DNA of 64,000 nucleotides from UBA1794 sp031552405 (GCA_031552405.1 JAVBMN010000017.1:170833-234832); one strand, 5' to 3'; counted from the first letter of the stretch, positions 16,036 to 25,127 are shown. Notes: generated by a model not told the origin, from the letters alone. Numbers and translations: made by a program.

Positions 16036-16267
16036 CATCAACCCTCCACGTTCCACTGTCCCTCTGAAACCCTTTACCACAAGCAGATTCAAGGTGGAGG
16101 CTTGTTTTTTTAAGGTTCCACTAAAGCTGCTTTTGTGGAGGAATATATCAGAAACGTGGAAGGTGGAACGTGTGTGTGTTCATTTAAACTCGTGGGCACG
16201 AGTTCTGCAATCTCAGGCCTGTGTTTTTAAATCTCAGGCCTGAGATTCTCCAAACACAGGCCTGATT
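16036..16267 (+). repeat. Composite palindromic intergenic element, copy A
   Basis: This fills most of the gap 16011-16337. In order: AACCCTCCACGTTCCACTG (16040-16058), CTGAAA.CCTTTACCA, GTGGAGG (16094-16100), GTTCCAC (16115-16121), GTGGAGG (16135-16141), and GTGGAACGTG (16163-16172), which pairs perfectly with CACGTTCCAC at 16047-16056. AACTCGTG (16187-16194) then pairs with CACGAGTT (16197-16204). Last come an 18-bp perfect palindrome AATCTCAGGCCTGAGATT (16230-16247) and an outer pair CAGGCCTGTGTTT / AAACACAGGCCTG (16214-16226 and 16252-16264). The same module order recurs at 35966-36260. Confidence 0.85.
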
Positions 16268-16301
16268 ATTCTCTATTGATTCTTTTCAAATAGAAAAATA
16301 G

Positions 16302-16309
16302 TATCTTTG
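16302..16309 (+). promoter_or_regulatory. Promoter -7 box for the CAT-fold gene
   Basis: TATCTTTG matches TAnnTTTG, 29 bp before ATG 16338. An ATTG at 16275-16278 is a weak -33 candidate with a long spacer. Confidence 0.6.
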
Positions 16310-16337
16310 CATATGTAATGCGTAACAAAGAATTAAT

Positions 16338-16994
16338 ATGAAACAAGTTATTGATATAGAAACATGGGAGAGAAGGGATATGTACAACTTCTTCAAAGAT
16401 TTTGTGAATCCTACTTATTCCGTAACGGTAGATGTGGAATGTACGCAGGCTTGGTCTCAGGCTAAAGCCAGTGGGCAATCCTTTTTTACCTATTGCCTGT
16501 ATGCCATTGCAAAAGCTTCGAATGAAATAACGGAATTGCGTTATCGTATTACTGTAGAAAAACGAGTACTTCTATACGATAAGATTGATATGATAATTCC
16601 TGTAAAGGTGAATGAAAAAGGAAAATTTGTGTCTGTACGAATTCCTTATCATCCGCAATTTGAGGTTTTCTATCCTACTGCAAGGCGGGTGATTGGTGCA
16701 GTTTCGGCTGAGAGTAATCCTTATACCACAAATGATAAGTCAAATGATAATGAAGAGGTGTATTCTCAGATGAATGTCAGTATATTACCCGATCTGTATT
16801 TTACCTCGGCTGTGTCTACACAGCAGTATCCACATGGAAATGATTTCCCTTTGGTTAATATTGGAAAGGTAATTGACAAGGGGGGCCGCTTATATATGCC
16901 TGTTGCGATCAATGTACACCACGGTTTGGTGGATGGACATCATCTCACTCTGTTTTATAAGAGAGTGGAAGAGCTGCTTATGAATGGGTTCTAG
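16338..16994 (+). CDS. Chloramphenicol acetyltransferase-fold protein
   Basis: This 218-residue protein belongs to the CAT family (PF00302), trimeric acyl-CoA-dependent acyltransferases. The catalytic motif HHGLVDGHH is at about residues 194-202, with the active His and the structural Asp present. FFTYCLYAIAKASNEI and LRYRI match the CAT core. Many Bacteroidales carry chromosomal CAT-like proteins that do not confer drug resistance, and the sequence does not show the substrate. Base composition is richer in A+T than its neighbours. It has its own promoter box, and its 3' end overlaps rsgA, on the opposite strand, by 4 bp. Confidence 0.85.
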   Translation: MKQVIDIETWERRDMYNFFKDFVNPTYSVTVDVECTQAWSQAKASGQSFFTYCLYAIAKASNEITELRYRITVEKRVLLYDKIDMIIPVKVNEKGKFVSVRIPYHPQFEVFYPTARRVIGAVSAESNPYTTNDKSNDNEEVYSQMNVSILPDLYFTSAVSTQQYPHGNDFPLVNIGKVIDKGGRLYMPVAINVHHGLVDGHHLTLFYKRVEELLMNGF

Positions 16995-17965
16995 TGATTC
17001 TCCCGGTACTTTCCCTCTTCGCGGTCGGAGAGAATACTGAGGTAGGAGGCGTAGCGCGACTGGCTGATGCGGCATTCCTCAATGGCCTGTAGCACGGCAC
17101 AGCCGGGTTCGTGCCGATGGGTGCAGTTGTCGAAGCGGCACTCAGCGGAGGTTCGGAAGATCTCAGGGAAGTAATGGCCTACTTCTTCGTCTTTAAAGTC
17201 GAATGTACCGAAGCCTTTGATACCCGGGGTGTCGATGAGGTATCCTCCATCGGGCAGGGGAAACATCTCGCTGAAAGTGGTGGTGTGCATGCCTGTGTGA
17301 TGGGTACTGGATATCTCGGCTGTTTTTAGTGTCAGGCCAGGTAGCAGGGCATTGATGAGGGTGGACTTTCCCACGCCGCTATGGCCGGAGAGCAAGGAAA
17401 TGTCTCCCTTGAGAAGTCCATGCAGGGCAGGGATGCCTTGGCCTGTGAGGGCGGAAACGGTGTAGCAGGGATAGCCGATAGTAGTATAAAGGTGGATGAG
17501 ACTGTCCAGGTAGTTTTGCTCTTCCTGGCTCAGGTCATCCACCTTGTTGAATACGAGGGTAACAGGTACGTTGTATGCTTCGGCCGAGGCCAGGAAGCGG
17601 TCAATGAATGTAGTACTTGTGTCGGGACGGGCCACAGTGATCAGAAGCAGGCAATGGTCTAGGTTGGCAGCCAGTATGTGCGACTGCTTACTGAGGTTCG
17701 AAGCCTTGCGGATAATGTAATTCTTCCGGTCGTGGATGGCGGTAATGAAGGCGGTATTGTCAGTGCCGGGGAGGATGGTGACCCTGTCGCCCACGGCTAC
17801 GGGGTTGGTGCTGCGGATGCCCTTTAAGCGGAAGTTTCCTTTTATCTTGCAGTCCACAGTGCGTCCATCGTCCGTCTGCACCTGATACCAGCTGCCTGTA
17901 TTACGAATCACGAGGCCCACGGCCTCACGGGAAGAATGGGTAGTCAAATCCGGAAGTACTATCAA
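16991..17965 (-). CDS. rsgA: Ribosome small-subunit-dependent GTPase A
   Basis: RsgA is a circularly permuted GTPase that checks late 30S assembly. The 324 residues hold an OB domain (about 12-80), G4 NKVD (140-143), P-loop GHSGVGKST (194-202), G3 DTPG (243-246), and a C-terminal zinc site of C274, C279, H281 and C287. The order G4-G1-G3 confirms the permutation. It starts 7 bp after the frr stop on the same strand, so the two translation-related genes form an operon. Confidence 0.96.
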   Translation of the reverse strand: MIVLPDLTTHSSREAVGLVIRNTGSWYQVQTDDGRTVDCKIKGNFRLKGIRSTNPVAVGDRVTILPGTDNTAFITAIHDRKNYIIRKASNLSKQSHILAANLDHCLLLITVARPDTSTTFIDRFLASAEAYNVPVTLVFNKVDDLSQEEQNYLDSLIHLYTTIGYPCYTVSALTGQGIPALHGLLKGDISLLSGHSGVGKSTLINALLPGLTLKTAEISSTHHTGMHTTTFSEMFPLPDGGYLIDTPGIKGFGTFDFKDEEVGHYFPEIFRTSAECRFDNCTHRHEPGCAVLQAIEECRISQSRYASYLSILSDREEGKYRENH

Positions 17966-17972
17966 GTAAGGA

Positions 17973-18533
17973 TTACACGGTCATGATTTCCTTTTCCTTG
18001 GCAGCCAGCATCTCGTCCACCTTTTTGATGAACTTGTCATGTACCTTCTGCAGGGAGGCTTCGCCATCTTTCTGCATATCCTCAGAGAGACCGTCTTTCA
18101 CGGCTTTTTTCAGCTTGTCCACTCCGTCACGACGGGCATTACGGATGCTGATCTTGGCAGTTTCGGCTTCCTTGCTACACTGTTTGGACAGTTGGCGGCG
18201 GCGTTCCTCGGTAAGGGTGGGGATGCCCAAGCGGATAATTTCGCCGTTGTTCTCAGGGGTGATGCCCAGCTCGGAGTTGATGATTGCCTTCTCTATTTCG
18301 CGGAACATGGCTTTATCCCACGGCTTTATCACGATGGAACGTGCATCGGGAGTGCTCACAGCAGCCACATTGCTGATGGGTACCATGGAACCGTAGGAGT
18401 CCACACGGATACCATCCAGCAGGCGGGTGCTGGCTTTTCCGGCACGGATGTGCGCCAATTCTTCATCAAGGTGCATGACGGACATTTCCATCATTTCTTC
18501 GGCTTCTGCTATTGTACTCTTTACGTCGATCAT
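17973..18533 (-). CDS. frr: Ribosome recycling factor
   Basis: With EF-G this 186-residue tRNA-shaped protein splits the post-termination ribosome. Its three-helix-bundle sequence has the conserved LAHIRAGKASTRLLDGI, the hinge around YGS.VPISNVA, and RRDGVDKLKK. Length is the family norm. It is the first gene of the frr-rsgA unit, with a TACTTTTG box 44 bp before the start. Confidence 0.97.
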   Translation of the reverse strand: MIDVKSTIAEAEEMMEMSVMHLDEELAHIRAGKASTRLLDGIRVDSYGSMVPISNVAAVSTPDARSIVIKPWDKAMFREIEKAIINSELGITPENNGEIIRLGIPTLTEERRRQLSKQCSKEAETAKISIRNARRDGVDKLKKAVKDGLSEDMQKDGEASLQKVHDKFIKKVDEMLAAKEKEIMTV

Positions 18534-18576
18534 ATACGGTCAGTTATTTGATTTATATAAAAATAAACTTGGTGAG

Positions 18577-18584
18577 CAAAAGTA
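18577..18584 (-). promoter_or_regulatory. Promoter -7 box for frr-rsgA
   Basis: Minus-strand TACTTTTG fits TAnnTTTG. It is back-to-back with the plus-strand box at 18618, making a compact divergent promoter pair. Confidence 0.65.
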
Positions 18585-18617
18585 GATGATTTTTTCATTT
18601 CTTGCAACAGAAATGAG

Positions 18618-18625
18618 TAACTTTG
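18618..18625 (+). promoter_or_regulatory. Promoter -7 box for the Cys-rich protein / permease / porW unit
   Basis: TAACTTTG fits TAnnTTTG. The predicted transcript start near 18632 leaves a leader of about 67 nt to ATG 18699. No other box is visible before porW, so this may drive the whole run to pyrH. Confidence 0.65.
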
Positions 18626-18698
18626 CCTCAAAATGCGATAAGATATAGATTTCTTCTGCACGCAAGTGGCGTATTTTATCCCGGAATACAATAAATGC

Positions 18699-19007
18699 AT
18701 GAAAAATGAAGTTATAGAAAATTGTAGTACCTGCGGTTTTGACCCTTCCGAAGGGGATGTGGGTTGTGGCGGTGCATGCCGCCGGAAGGAGTCCCCGGAA
18801 ATGATCGTATATTATGATGACGAGGAACTGGATGCATACTGCGACCATTTTTCAGATACATATACGCCGGAAGAAACAGAAGAATTCCGCTATGTGCTGG
18901 ATACGATGCTGCCCAGTGATGTGCCGGGCTGGGTACATAGCCTGCAGCAACGCGGGATATCGCTCCCAGACGGCCTGCGGGATGAGGTAATGAGGCTAAT
19001 GAAATAA
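18699..19007 (+). CDS. Small Cys-rich protein of unknown function
   Basis: I do not recognise a named family. From ATG 18699 it has 102 residues. The frame extends to a GTG at 18666, but the ATG is favoured. Four cysteines sit close together near the N-terminus in CSTCGFDPSEGDVGCGGAC, a likely metal site. An acidic middle (YYDDEELDAYCDHFSD) and a helical C-terminus follow. There is no signal peptide or membrane segment. The next gene, a metal-type ABC permease, begins one base after its stop codon. That tight coupling suggests a metal-related role, but this is inference. Confidence 0.75.
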   Translation: MKNEVIENCSTCGFDPSEGDVGCGGACRRKESPEMIVYYDDEELDAYCDHFSDTYTPEETEEFRYVLDTMLPSDVPGWVHSLQQRGISLPDGLRDEVMRLMK

Positions 19008-19832
19008 ATGGATTTATTCTATTATACATTTTTCCAGAATGCAATGATCGGTAGTCTGCTGGTAAGTATAGCCTGCGGGATTATTGGTACATACATTGTA
19101 ACACGTCGTCTGGTATTCATCAGCGGCGGCATTACGCACGCCTCGATGGGCGGGGTGGGCATAGCGCTTTACTCGGGCTTTCCGCCGTTGTGGTGCACGC
19201 TTATCTTTTCGCTGCTTTCGGCTTTGGGTATCCAGTGGCTTTCGGGGCGGAAGAATGTGCGCGAGGATTCGGCCATTGCTGTGTTCTGGACATTGGGAAT
19301 GGCGCTTGGCATCCTCTTTTCTTTCCTTACTCCGGGGTATGCGTCGGATCTTAGCACTTATTTGTTTGGTAATATACTGACTATCACCTTGGGCGACCTG
19401 TGGCTGCTTTTCGGTGTAGCCGGAGCGCTTGTGGTATTCTTTACCCTATTCCTTCGTAGTATAGTATCCATTGCTTTTGATGCCAACTTTGCCCGTTCGC
19501 AGGGGCTTCCGGTGGCTGTGTTTGAGTATGTGCTCATGGCGTTTATTGCCTTGACGGTGGTAGCTACCCTACGTATTATAGGCATCGTGTTGGCTATTTC
19601 CATGCTTACTCTGCCGCAGATGACGGCTAATCTCTTTACAATGGATTTTAAGCGGATGATATGGCTTTCAGTCCTTGTAGCGGTGGTGAGCTGTGCGGGT
19701 GGCTTGTTTGTGTCGTACTTCCTGAACGTACCTTCGGGTGCTTCCGTGATATTTTTCTCAATTATAATCTATGTACTTTGCAAAGCAGGACAAGCCTTTT
19801 TCCTATCTTTGTACGGCGTAAAAAAGAGTTGA
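19008..19832 (+). CDS. Metal ABC transporter permease (ZnuB/MntB, ABC-3 family)
   Basis: This is a 274-residue integral membrane protein with about eight hydrophobic segments. Family motifs include RRLVFISGGITHASMGGVG near residues 29-47, DANFARSQGLP, and the ATLRIIGIVLAISMLTLPQ signature of Zn/Mn/Fe permeases. No ATPase or substrate-binding protein gene is in the window, so its partners must be encoded elsewhere or it has another role. It directly abuts the Cys-rich gene and is 7 bp from porW, which places it in the same operon as T9SS genes. Confidence 0.88.
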   Translation: MDLFYYTFFQNAMIGSLLVSIACGIIGTYIVTRRLVFISGGITHASMGGVGIALYSGFPPLWCTLIFSLLSALGIQWLSGRKNVREDSAIAVFWTLGMALGILFSFLTPGYASDLSTYLFGNILTITLGDLWLLFGVAGALVVFFTLFLRSIVSIAFDANFARSQGLPVAVFEYVLMAFIALTVVATLRIIGIVLAISMLTLPQMTANLFTMDFKRMIWLSVLVAVVSCAGGLFVSYFLNVPSGASVIFFSIIIYVLCKAGQAFFLSLYGVKKS

Positions 19833-19839
19833 TAAGAGG

Positions 19840-22767
19840 ATGAAGAGAAATCATTTGGCGATAGGGGTAGTGCTTTTAGGAGTATGGATGGCCGTTCTGG
19901 CAGGATGCTCCACGAAGAAGAATACCAGTATGACTCGTTTCTATCACTCTTTTACCACCAAATACAACATCTATTACAACGGTTCCGTAGCCTTTCGTGA
20001 TGGGCGTGAAGCTATAGAAAGCGGTAATAAGGACTATTTCGGCGATATAATCCCTCTAGAGCCTATCAGCAACAAGAACACTGTAGGGCAGGGGAAAGCC
20101 CAGTTTGACCGTGCCATCGAGAAGAGTGAGAAGGCTATCAAACTGCACTCCATCCGCAAGAAGCCGCAAAAGAAGGCCGGAAAGATCTCGGAGAAGAAGC
20201 GTCAGTGGTACCTGCAGAAAGAATTCAATCCGTATATATACAATGCCTGGATGATGATGGGGGAGTCGCAATATTGGAAGGGTGAGTATCTGGAAGCGGC
20301 TGCTACCTTCTCGTACATATCCCGCTTGTATGAGCACAACCCTTCGGTGCTGGCACTCGCACGCATGTGGATGTCGAGGTGCTATGCGCAGCTCGACTGG
20401 TTTTATGACGCTGAGAACATCTTGCAACAGACACATACAGAAGGATATCCTTCCAAATATGCCAAGGTGTACGATTATTCATATGCCGATTACCTGCTAC
20501 GTCAGGAACGTTACGAGGAAGCCATCCCGCACCTGCAGCAAGTCATCAAGCACGAGAAACGCAAGAAACAACGCCATCGCGAACTCTTTCTTTTGGGACA
20601 GATCTATCAATTCTTGGGACGGAATAGTGAAGCCTATTCTGCCTATGGCAAGCTTATCAGCAAGAGCCCTCCCTATGAGATGGAATTGAATGCCCGCATC
20701 CGGCAGACGGAAGTAATGAGTTCCTCCCAAACCAAGAAAGTGGTGAGTAAGCTGAAACGCATGGCTCGTGCCCCGGAAAATAAGGACTACTTAGACCAGA
20801 TATATTACGCCTTGGGTAATGTATGGCTGGTACAGGGAGATACTCTTCAGGGTATGGCCCAATATCGCTTGGCTGCCGAGAAAAGTACCCGTAACGGAAA
20901 GGAGAAAGCCGCCGCTTTGCTCACACTCGCAGGTTTGTGCTGGGACCGTATGGAGCATGAAGAAGCGCAACGTTGCTACAAAGAGGCTCTTGGCCTGATA
21001 GACAAGGAATATCCCGATTATGCCATGCTGGCCAAGCGCTCTGAGGTGCTGGATGAACTGGTGACTTACTCGGTTGCCGTACACCTGCAGGACAGTTTGC
21101 AACGCCTGGCTGCAATGCCCGAGACAGACCAGATTCGTATCGTGGACGGCATCATTGCCGAACTGAAAAAGAAAGAAGCCGAGGAGAAGAAAAAGGCTGC
21201 CGACGAAGAGCTCATGGCCCGCCATCGCGAAGAGCAGGAGCGGAATGCGCCCCAGGGAACGAAGCAGCAAACCGTAGCGCCTACCGTACCTACGGGCGAC
21301 AAATCGTGGTATTTCTACAACACGCAACTTATCAGCCAGGGTAAAACCTTGTTCGAAAACCAATGGGGTCGTCGTAAACTAGAAGACAATTGGCGCCGGC
21401 GCAACAAAACCACTGTGGCCAGCGAGAGTGATTATCAGGCGGTAGACTATGCCAAGGAAGACTCCATCAAGGCTGCTGCTCTGCAAGTGACAGATTCCCT
21501 GGGTAATGACAGTACTGCGCAAATCGCCGCCTTACAGGACTCCCTGCAGAATGATCCGCACCAGCGCGAATACTATCTAAAGAATATACCCGTAACGCCG
21601 GAGATGATGGAGGAATCCAATGCCATACTGAGCGACGGCCTCTTCAATATGGGCCTTATCTACAAAGATAAGCTGGAGGATGAACCCCTTGCCACGCGTA
21701 CGTGGGCACGCCTCATTACTGAGTTTCCCGTGTTTGAACGCTTGGATGAGGTATACTACAATGAGTACCTCATGTACCTGCGTTGGGAGAAACCGGATCT
21801 GGCCGAAGAGGCTAAGAACATTCTTCTGTCGCAATTCCCCGAGAGTAAGTATGCCCTGACGATCGGTGATCCCGACTTCCTGACGAATGCCCTCTACGGC
21901 AAACAGATAGAGGATTCTCTTTATGCGGCTTCCTATAATGCTTTTAAGGAGCATCAGTTGCAGGAGGTGATCAAGAATGACGAGTACGCGGCCACGAAGT
22001 TTGCCATGGGTCAGCACCGCGCCAAGTTCCTTTTCCTGCATGCTATGGCTTCTTTGCAGGAGGGAGATCGTAAGACTTTCCTGGAGAAACTGAAAGAGGT
22101 GGTACAGAACTACCCGGAAAATGAAATAACACCCCTTGCCTCCGAAATAATGAAAGGCTTGCAAGGCGGACGGCTCCTGGCGGGTGGCAGCAACTTTGGT
22201 TCTATCTGGCAGATGCGCAACAGTGATCTGGTCAATGACGGACTGGAGATGGACTCTCTGGCCAATCAGTTCAAGCCGGATGTGAATGCCCCGTACCTCT
22301 TCCTGCTGGCCTATCCTACGGGCGAGGTAAATGAGGATCATCTGTTGTTTGAAGTGGCGCGTTTCAACTTCTCCAGCTTTATTGTGAAAGATTTCGACCT
22401 CTCCTTTGTGAAGAGCTATGGCGTAAGCATGATGGTGGTGAAACCCTTCTCCGGCTTGGATGAAACGCTGTATTATATGCACCTCCTGTATAAAGATAAA
22501 GACTTGGCCGTGAAGTTGAGCGGCCTTCGTGCTGTGATAATCTCGGAAACGAATTATGACCTGCTGATGAAGTACTACAGCTTTGACGACTATGCCAAGT
22601 TCTACGAAGAGAACTTTGGTCCGTTACCCGATGTGGACGACATAGGGAACCAGATCCTTGAAGAGGGAAGCACCTTGGATGAGCCTTTGCAGAACCTGCC
22701 CGAACAGCAGGATGGAGAAGAAGGTGGCGCCGAGCCGGTTTCCCAGGAGGATGAGTTTATTGATTGA
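19840..22767 (+). CDS. porW: Type IX secretion lipoprotein PorW (SprE)
   Basis: This 975-residue outer-membrane lipoprotein is rich in TPR-like helices and is required for T9SS function and gliding in characterised Bacteroidota. The lipobox is LAGC (Cys about residue 24). The family hallmark RFYHSFTTKYNIYYNG follows at about 36-51. TPR-like blocks fill 130-380, a Lys/Glu-rich coiled stretch lies near 445-475, and further repeats run to an acidic C-terminus. porX follows after 21 bp, the arrangement known from T9SS genomes. PorW links the PorKLMN motor ring to the translocon in Porphyromonas; those partners are not in this window. Confidence 0.92.
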   Translation: MKRNHLAIGVVLLGVWMAVLAGCSTKKNTSMTRFYHSFTTKYNIYYNGSVAFRDGREAIESGNKDYFGDIIPLEPISNKNTVGQGKAQFDRAIEKSEKAIKLHSIRKKPQKKAGKISEKKRQWYLQKEFNPYIYNAWMMMGESQYWKGEYLEAAATFSYISRLYEHNPSVLALARMWMSRCYAQLDWFYDAENILQQTHTEGYPSKYAKVYDYSYADYLLRQERYEEAIPHLQQVIKHEKRKKQRHRELFLLGQIYQFLGRNSEAYSAYGKLISKSPPYEMELNARIRQTEVMSSSQTKKVVSKLKRMARAPENKDYLDQIYYALGNVWLVQGDTLQGMAQYRLAAEKSTRNGKEKAAALLTLAGLCWDRMEHEEAQRCYKEALGLIDKEYPDYAMLAKRSEVLDELVTYSVAVHLQDSLQRLAAMPETDQIRIVDGIIAELKKKEAEEKKKAADEELMARHREEQERNAPQGTKQQTVAPTVPTGDKSWYFYNTQLISQGKTLFENQWGRRKLEDNWRRRNKTTVASESDYQAVDYAKEDSIKAAALQVTDSLGNDSTAQIAALQDSLQNDPHQREYYLKNIPVTPEMMEESNAILSDGLFNMGLIYKDKLEDEPLATRTWARLITEFPVFERLDEVYYNEYLMYLRWEKPDLAEEAKNILLSQFPESKYALTIGDPDFLTNALYGKQIEDSLYAASYNAFKEHQLQEVIKNDEYAATKFAMGQHRAKFLFLHAMASLQEGDRKTFLEKLKEVVQNYPENEITPLASEIMKGLQGGRLLAGGSNFGSIWQMRNSDLVNDGLEMDSLANQFKPDVNAPYLFLLAYPTGEVNEDHLLFEVARFNFSSFIVKDFDLSFVKSYGVSMMVVKPFSGLDETLYYMHLLYKDKDLAVKLSGLRAVIISETNYDLLMKYYSFDDYAKFYEENFGPLPDVDDIGNQILEEGSTLDEPLQNLPEQQDGEEGGAEPVSQEDEFID

Positions 22768-22788
22768 TAACTAACAGAAGACAGGTAA

Positions 22789-24339
22789 ATGACAAAAGAA
22801 CGTTTGTTGTGGGCGGATGATGAAATAGATATTCTGAAACCGCATGTACTCTTCCTGGAGAGTAAAGGGTATGAAGTGACTACCGTGACCAATGGTATTG
22901 ATGCGGTGGAACTGTGTCAGGAAACAGACTTTGATCTGATCTTTCTGGATGAGAATATGCCGGGCCTCAGCGGCCTGGAAACCCTGCAGCGCATCAAAGA
23001 GATACGCCCCACCGTGCCCGTGGTAATGATTACCAAGAGCGAAGAGGAGAATATCATGGACATGGCCATCGGCTCTAAAATAGCCGATTACCTCATCAAG
23101 CCCGTGAACCCCAACCAGATCCTCCTGACCTTGAAGAAAAACCTGCACCAGAAGGAGATCGTTACCGAGGTGACGAATACCGGGTACCAACAGAATTTTA
23201 GTAAGATAGGTATGCAGATCAATGATTCATTGACGGCCGACGACTGGAAAGAAGTATACAAGCAGCTCGTCTTCTGGGAACTGGAACTGGAAGAAACAGA
23301 AGGCAGCATGAGTGAACTTCTGTCTATGCAAAAGACCGAAGCCAATTCTGCCTTTGTGAAGTTCATTAAGCGAAATTATGTGGATTGGATCAAGAATCCG
23401 GATAAGCGCCCTGTGATGAGCCCCGACCTATTTAAGAAGAAGGTATTCCCTGCGCTGGATAACGGCGAAAAACTCTTCCTCATTGTGCTCGACAACTTCC
23501 GGTACGACCAGTGGCGTATCATCAGCAAGGAGTTGGCAGAGGACTATACCTTTGAGGAAGACCTGTACTATAGTATCCTGCCCACTGCCACGCAATACGC
23601 TCGTAATGCCATCTTTTCAGGGTTGATGCCCAATAAAATAGCAGAAATGTTTCCCGACCTGTGGGTAGATGAAGACGAGGAAGAAGGCAAGAACCTGAAC
23701 GAAGAACCCCTGATACAGACTCACCTGGAACGTTACCGCCGCAAGAACTCGTTTTCGTATCACAAGATTAACGAGTCGTCTTTTGGCGATAAGCTTGTAC
23801 ACAACTTCAAGCAGTTCCTGCGCAATGATCTGAATGTGATTGTGGTCAACTTCATTGATATGCTCTCGCATGCCCGTACCGACTCCAAGATGGTGCGCGA
23901 ACTGGCTGCCAGCGAGGCTGCCTATCGTTCCATTACTCTGTCGTGGTTCCGCCATTCTTCAATAAAGGACTTGTTTAAGGCCATGGCTGCCAGCGGGTAT
24001 AAAGTTATTGTAACTACAGACCATGGTACCATCTGCGTAAATAATGCCCTGAAAGTGATTGGCGACAGGAATACCAATACTAACCTTCGCTATAAGCTGG
24101 GAAAGAGCCTTTCTTACAACCCCAAGCAAGTGTTCGAGATACGTAATCCGGAGGAAGTGCAACTTCCCCGCCTTAATGTGAGTACTACATACATCTTTGC
24201 CGGAGGGCGTGACTTCTTTGCATACCCCAACAACTTTAACCATTACGTATCGTACTACTCCAACACTTTCCAGCATGGGGGTATTTCCATGGAGGAAATG
24301 ATTATACCGCTTATTACCTTACAACCCAAAAAACGCTGA
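22789..24339 (+). CDS. porX: PorX: response regulator with PglZ-type effector domain
   Basis: PorX is the regulator of T9SS. It pairs with histidine kinase PorY and acts with an ECF sigma factor in Porphyromonas. The 516 residues comprise a receiver domain (1-120) with phospho-acceptor D54 (LIFLDENMPG), acidic pocket ADDE (9-12) and K83, a helical linker (120-205), and an alkaline-phosphatase-superfamily PglZ domain. That domain shows DNFRYDQW, TTDHGT and HGGISMEEM, which carry the zinc ligands and nucleotide-hydrolysing site described for this family. It follows porW directly and is followed by tsaE after 1 bp. Confidence 0.95.
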   Translation: MTKERLLWADDEIDILKPHVLFLESKGYEVTTVTNGIDAVELCQETDFDLIFLDENMPGLSGLETLQRIKEIRPTVPVVMITKSEEENIMDMAIGSKIADYLIKPVNPNQILLTLKKNLHQKEIVTEVTNTGYQQNFSKIGMQINDSLTADDWKEVYKQLVFWELELEETEGSMSELLSMQKTEANSAFVKFIKRNYVDWIKNPDKRPVMSPDLFKKKVFPALDNGEKLFLIVLDNFRYDQWRIISKELAEDYTFEEDLYYSILPTATQYARNAIFSGLMPNKIAEMFPDLWVDEDEEEGKNLNEEPLIQTHLERYRRKNSFSYHKINESSFGDKLVHNFKQFLRNDLNVIVVNFIDMLSHARTDSKMVRELAASEAAYRSITLSWFRHSSIKDLFKAMAASGYKVIVTTDHGTICVNNALKVIGDRNTNTNLRYKLGKSLSYNPKQVFEIRNPEEVQLPRLNVSTTYIFAGGRDFFAYPNNFNHYVSYYSNTFQHGGISMEEMIIPLITLQPKKR

Positions 24340-24340
24340 T

Positions 24341-24754
24341 ATGGAGATACGTATCAATTCTCTGGACGAGATTCATGAAGCCGCCCGTCAGTTTATTCAG
24401 GAAATGGATGATCGTACCGTCTTTGCTTTTTACGGCAAGATGGGAGCCGGAAAAACCACCTTTACCAAAGCTGTGTGCGAAGAGCTGGGGGTGACAGATG
24501 TCATTAACTCACCCACCTTTGCCATTGTCAATGAATACCGCTCCGATAGTACCGGCGAGTTGATCTATCATTTCGACTTCTATCGTATTAATAAGGTGGA
24601 GGAAGCATTTGATTTTGGCTACGAAGACTATTTCTACAGCGGCGCCCTTTGCTTCATTGAGTGGCCGGAACTGGTGGAGGAGTTGCTTCCCCAGGATGCT
24701 GTAAAGGTTACTATCGAAGAACAGGAAGACGGTAGTCGCCTGATTACCCTTTAA
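24341..24754 (+). CDS. tsaE: tRNA t6A complex ATPase TsaE
   Basis: TsaE is the P-loop ATPase that resets the TsaB-TsaD-TsaE complex in t6A37 tRNA modification. The 137 residues contain Walker A GKMGAGKTT (32-40), switch-like NSPTFAIVNEY, HFDFYRI, and the IEWPE motif near 106-110. Length is normal. Its start lies 1 bp after the porX stop, so it is probably translationally coupled to porX. Confidence 0.95.
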   Translation: MEIRINSLDEIHEAARQFIQEMDDRTVFAFYGKMGAGKTTFTKAVCEELGVTDVINSPTFAIVNEYRSDSTGELIYHFDFYRINKVEEAFDFGYEDYFYSGALCFIEWPELVEELLPQDAVKVTIEEQEDGSRLITL

Positions 24755-24767
24755 CCCTCTTTTTGCT

Positions 24768-25127
24768 ATGAATATTGAAGAAGCCCGTGAATATTGCGTA
24801 AGCTTTCCTGCCGTAACAGAGGATTTTCCCTTTGATGAAGTGAGTCTCGTGCTGAAAGTAATGGGGAAGATGTTTGCCCTTCTTAGTCTGGATAACCCTC
24901 ATAAGATCGCCCTGAAGTGTGATCCCGAATATGCTTTGGAACTGCGTGAACGTTATCCGGATGCCATACAAGGGGCTTATCATTTCAACAAGAAATACTG
25001 GAATCAGGTACATTTTAATGGTGCGGCAGACGATGCTCTGATTCGTAGTCTTATAGAGCATTCCTATCAGGAAGTCGTCAAGAAGTTTACCAAAAAGATG
25101 AGGCAGGAGTATGAATTGTGCCTTTGA
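24768..25127 (+). CDS. MmcQ/YjbR-family protein
   Basis: This 119-residue cytoplasmic protein has the CyaY-like fold of the MmcQ/YjbR family, whose role is unsettled (DNA binding has been proposed). Recognisable elements are EEAREYCVSFPAVTEDFPF at the start, KMFALLSLD, LKCDPEYALELRERYP, and HFNKKYWNQVHF. Its last 17 bp overlap birA. Confidence 0.88.
   Translation: MNIEEAREYCVSFPAVTEDFPFDEVSLVLKVMGKMFALLSLDNPHKIALKCDPEYALELRERYPDAIQGAYHFNKKYWNQVHFNGAADDALIRSLIEHSYQEVVKKFTKKMRQEYELCL

Noticed and set aside
16338..16994. Chloramphenicol resistance gene
   Set aside because: The CAT fold and catalytic His are present, but chromosomal CAT-like proteins are widespread in this group and no mobile element flanks the gene. 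Only the fold is claimed.
21577..22482. Minus-strand open frame of 301 codons
   Set aside because: Antisense to porW, with no domain-like sequence, start context or promoter box.
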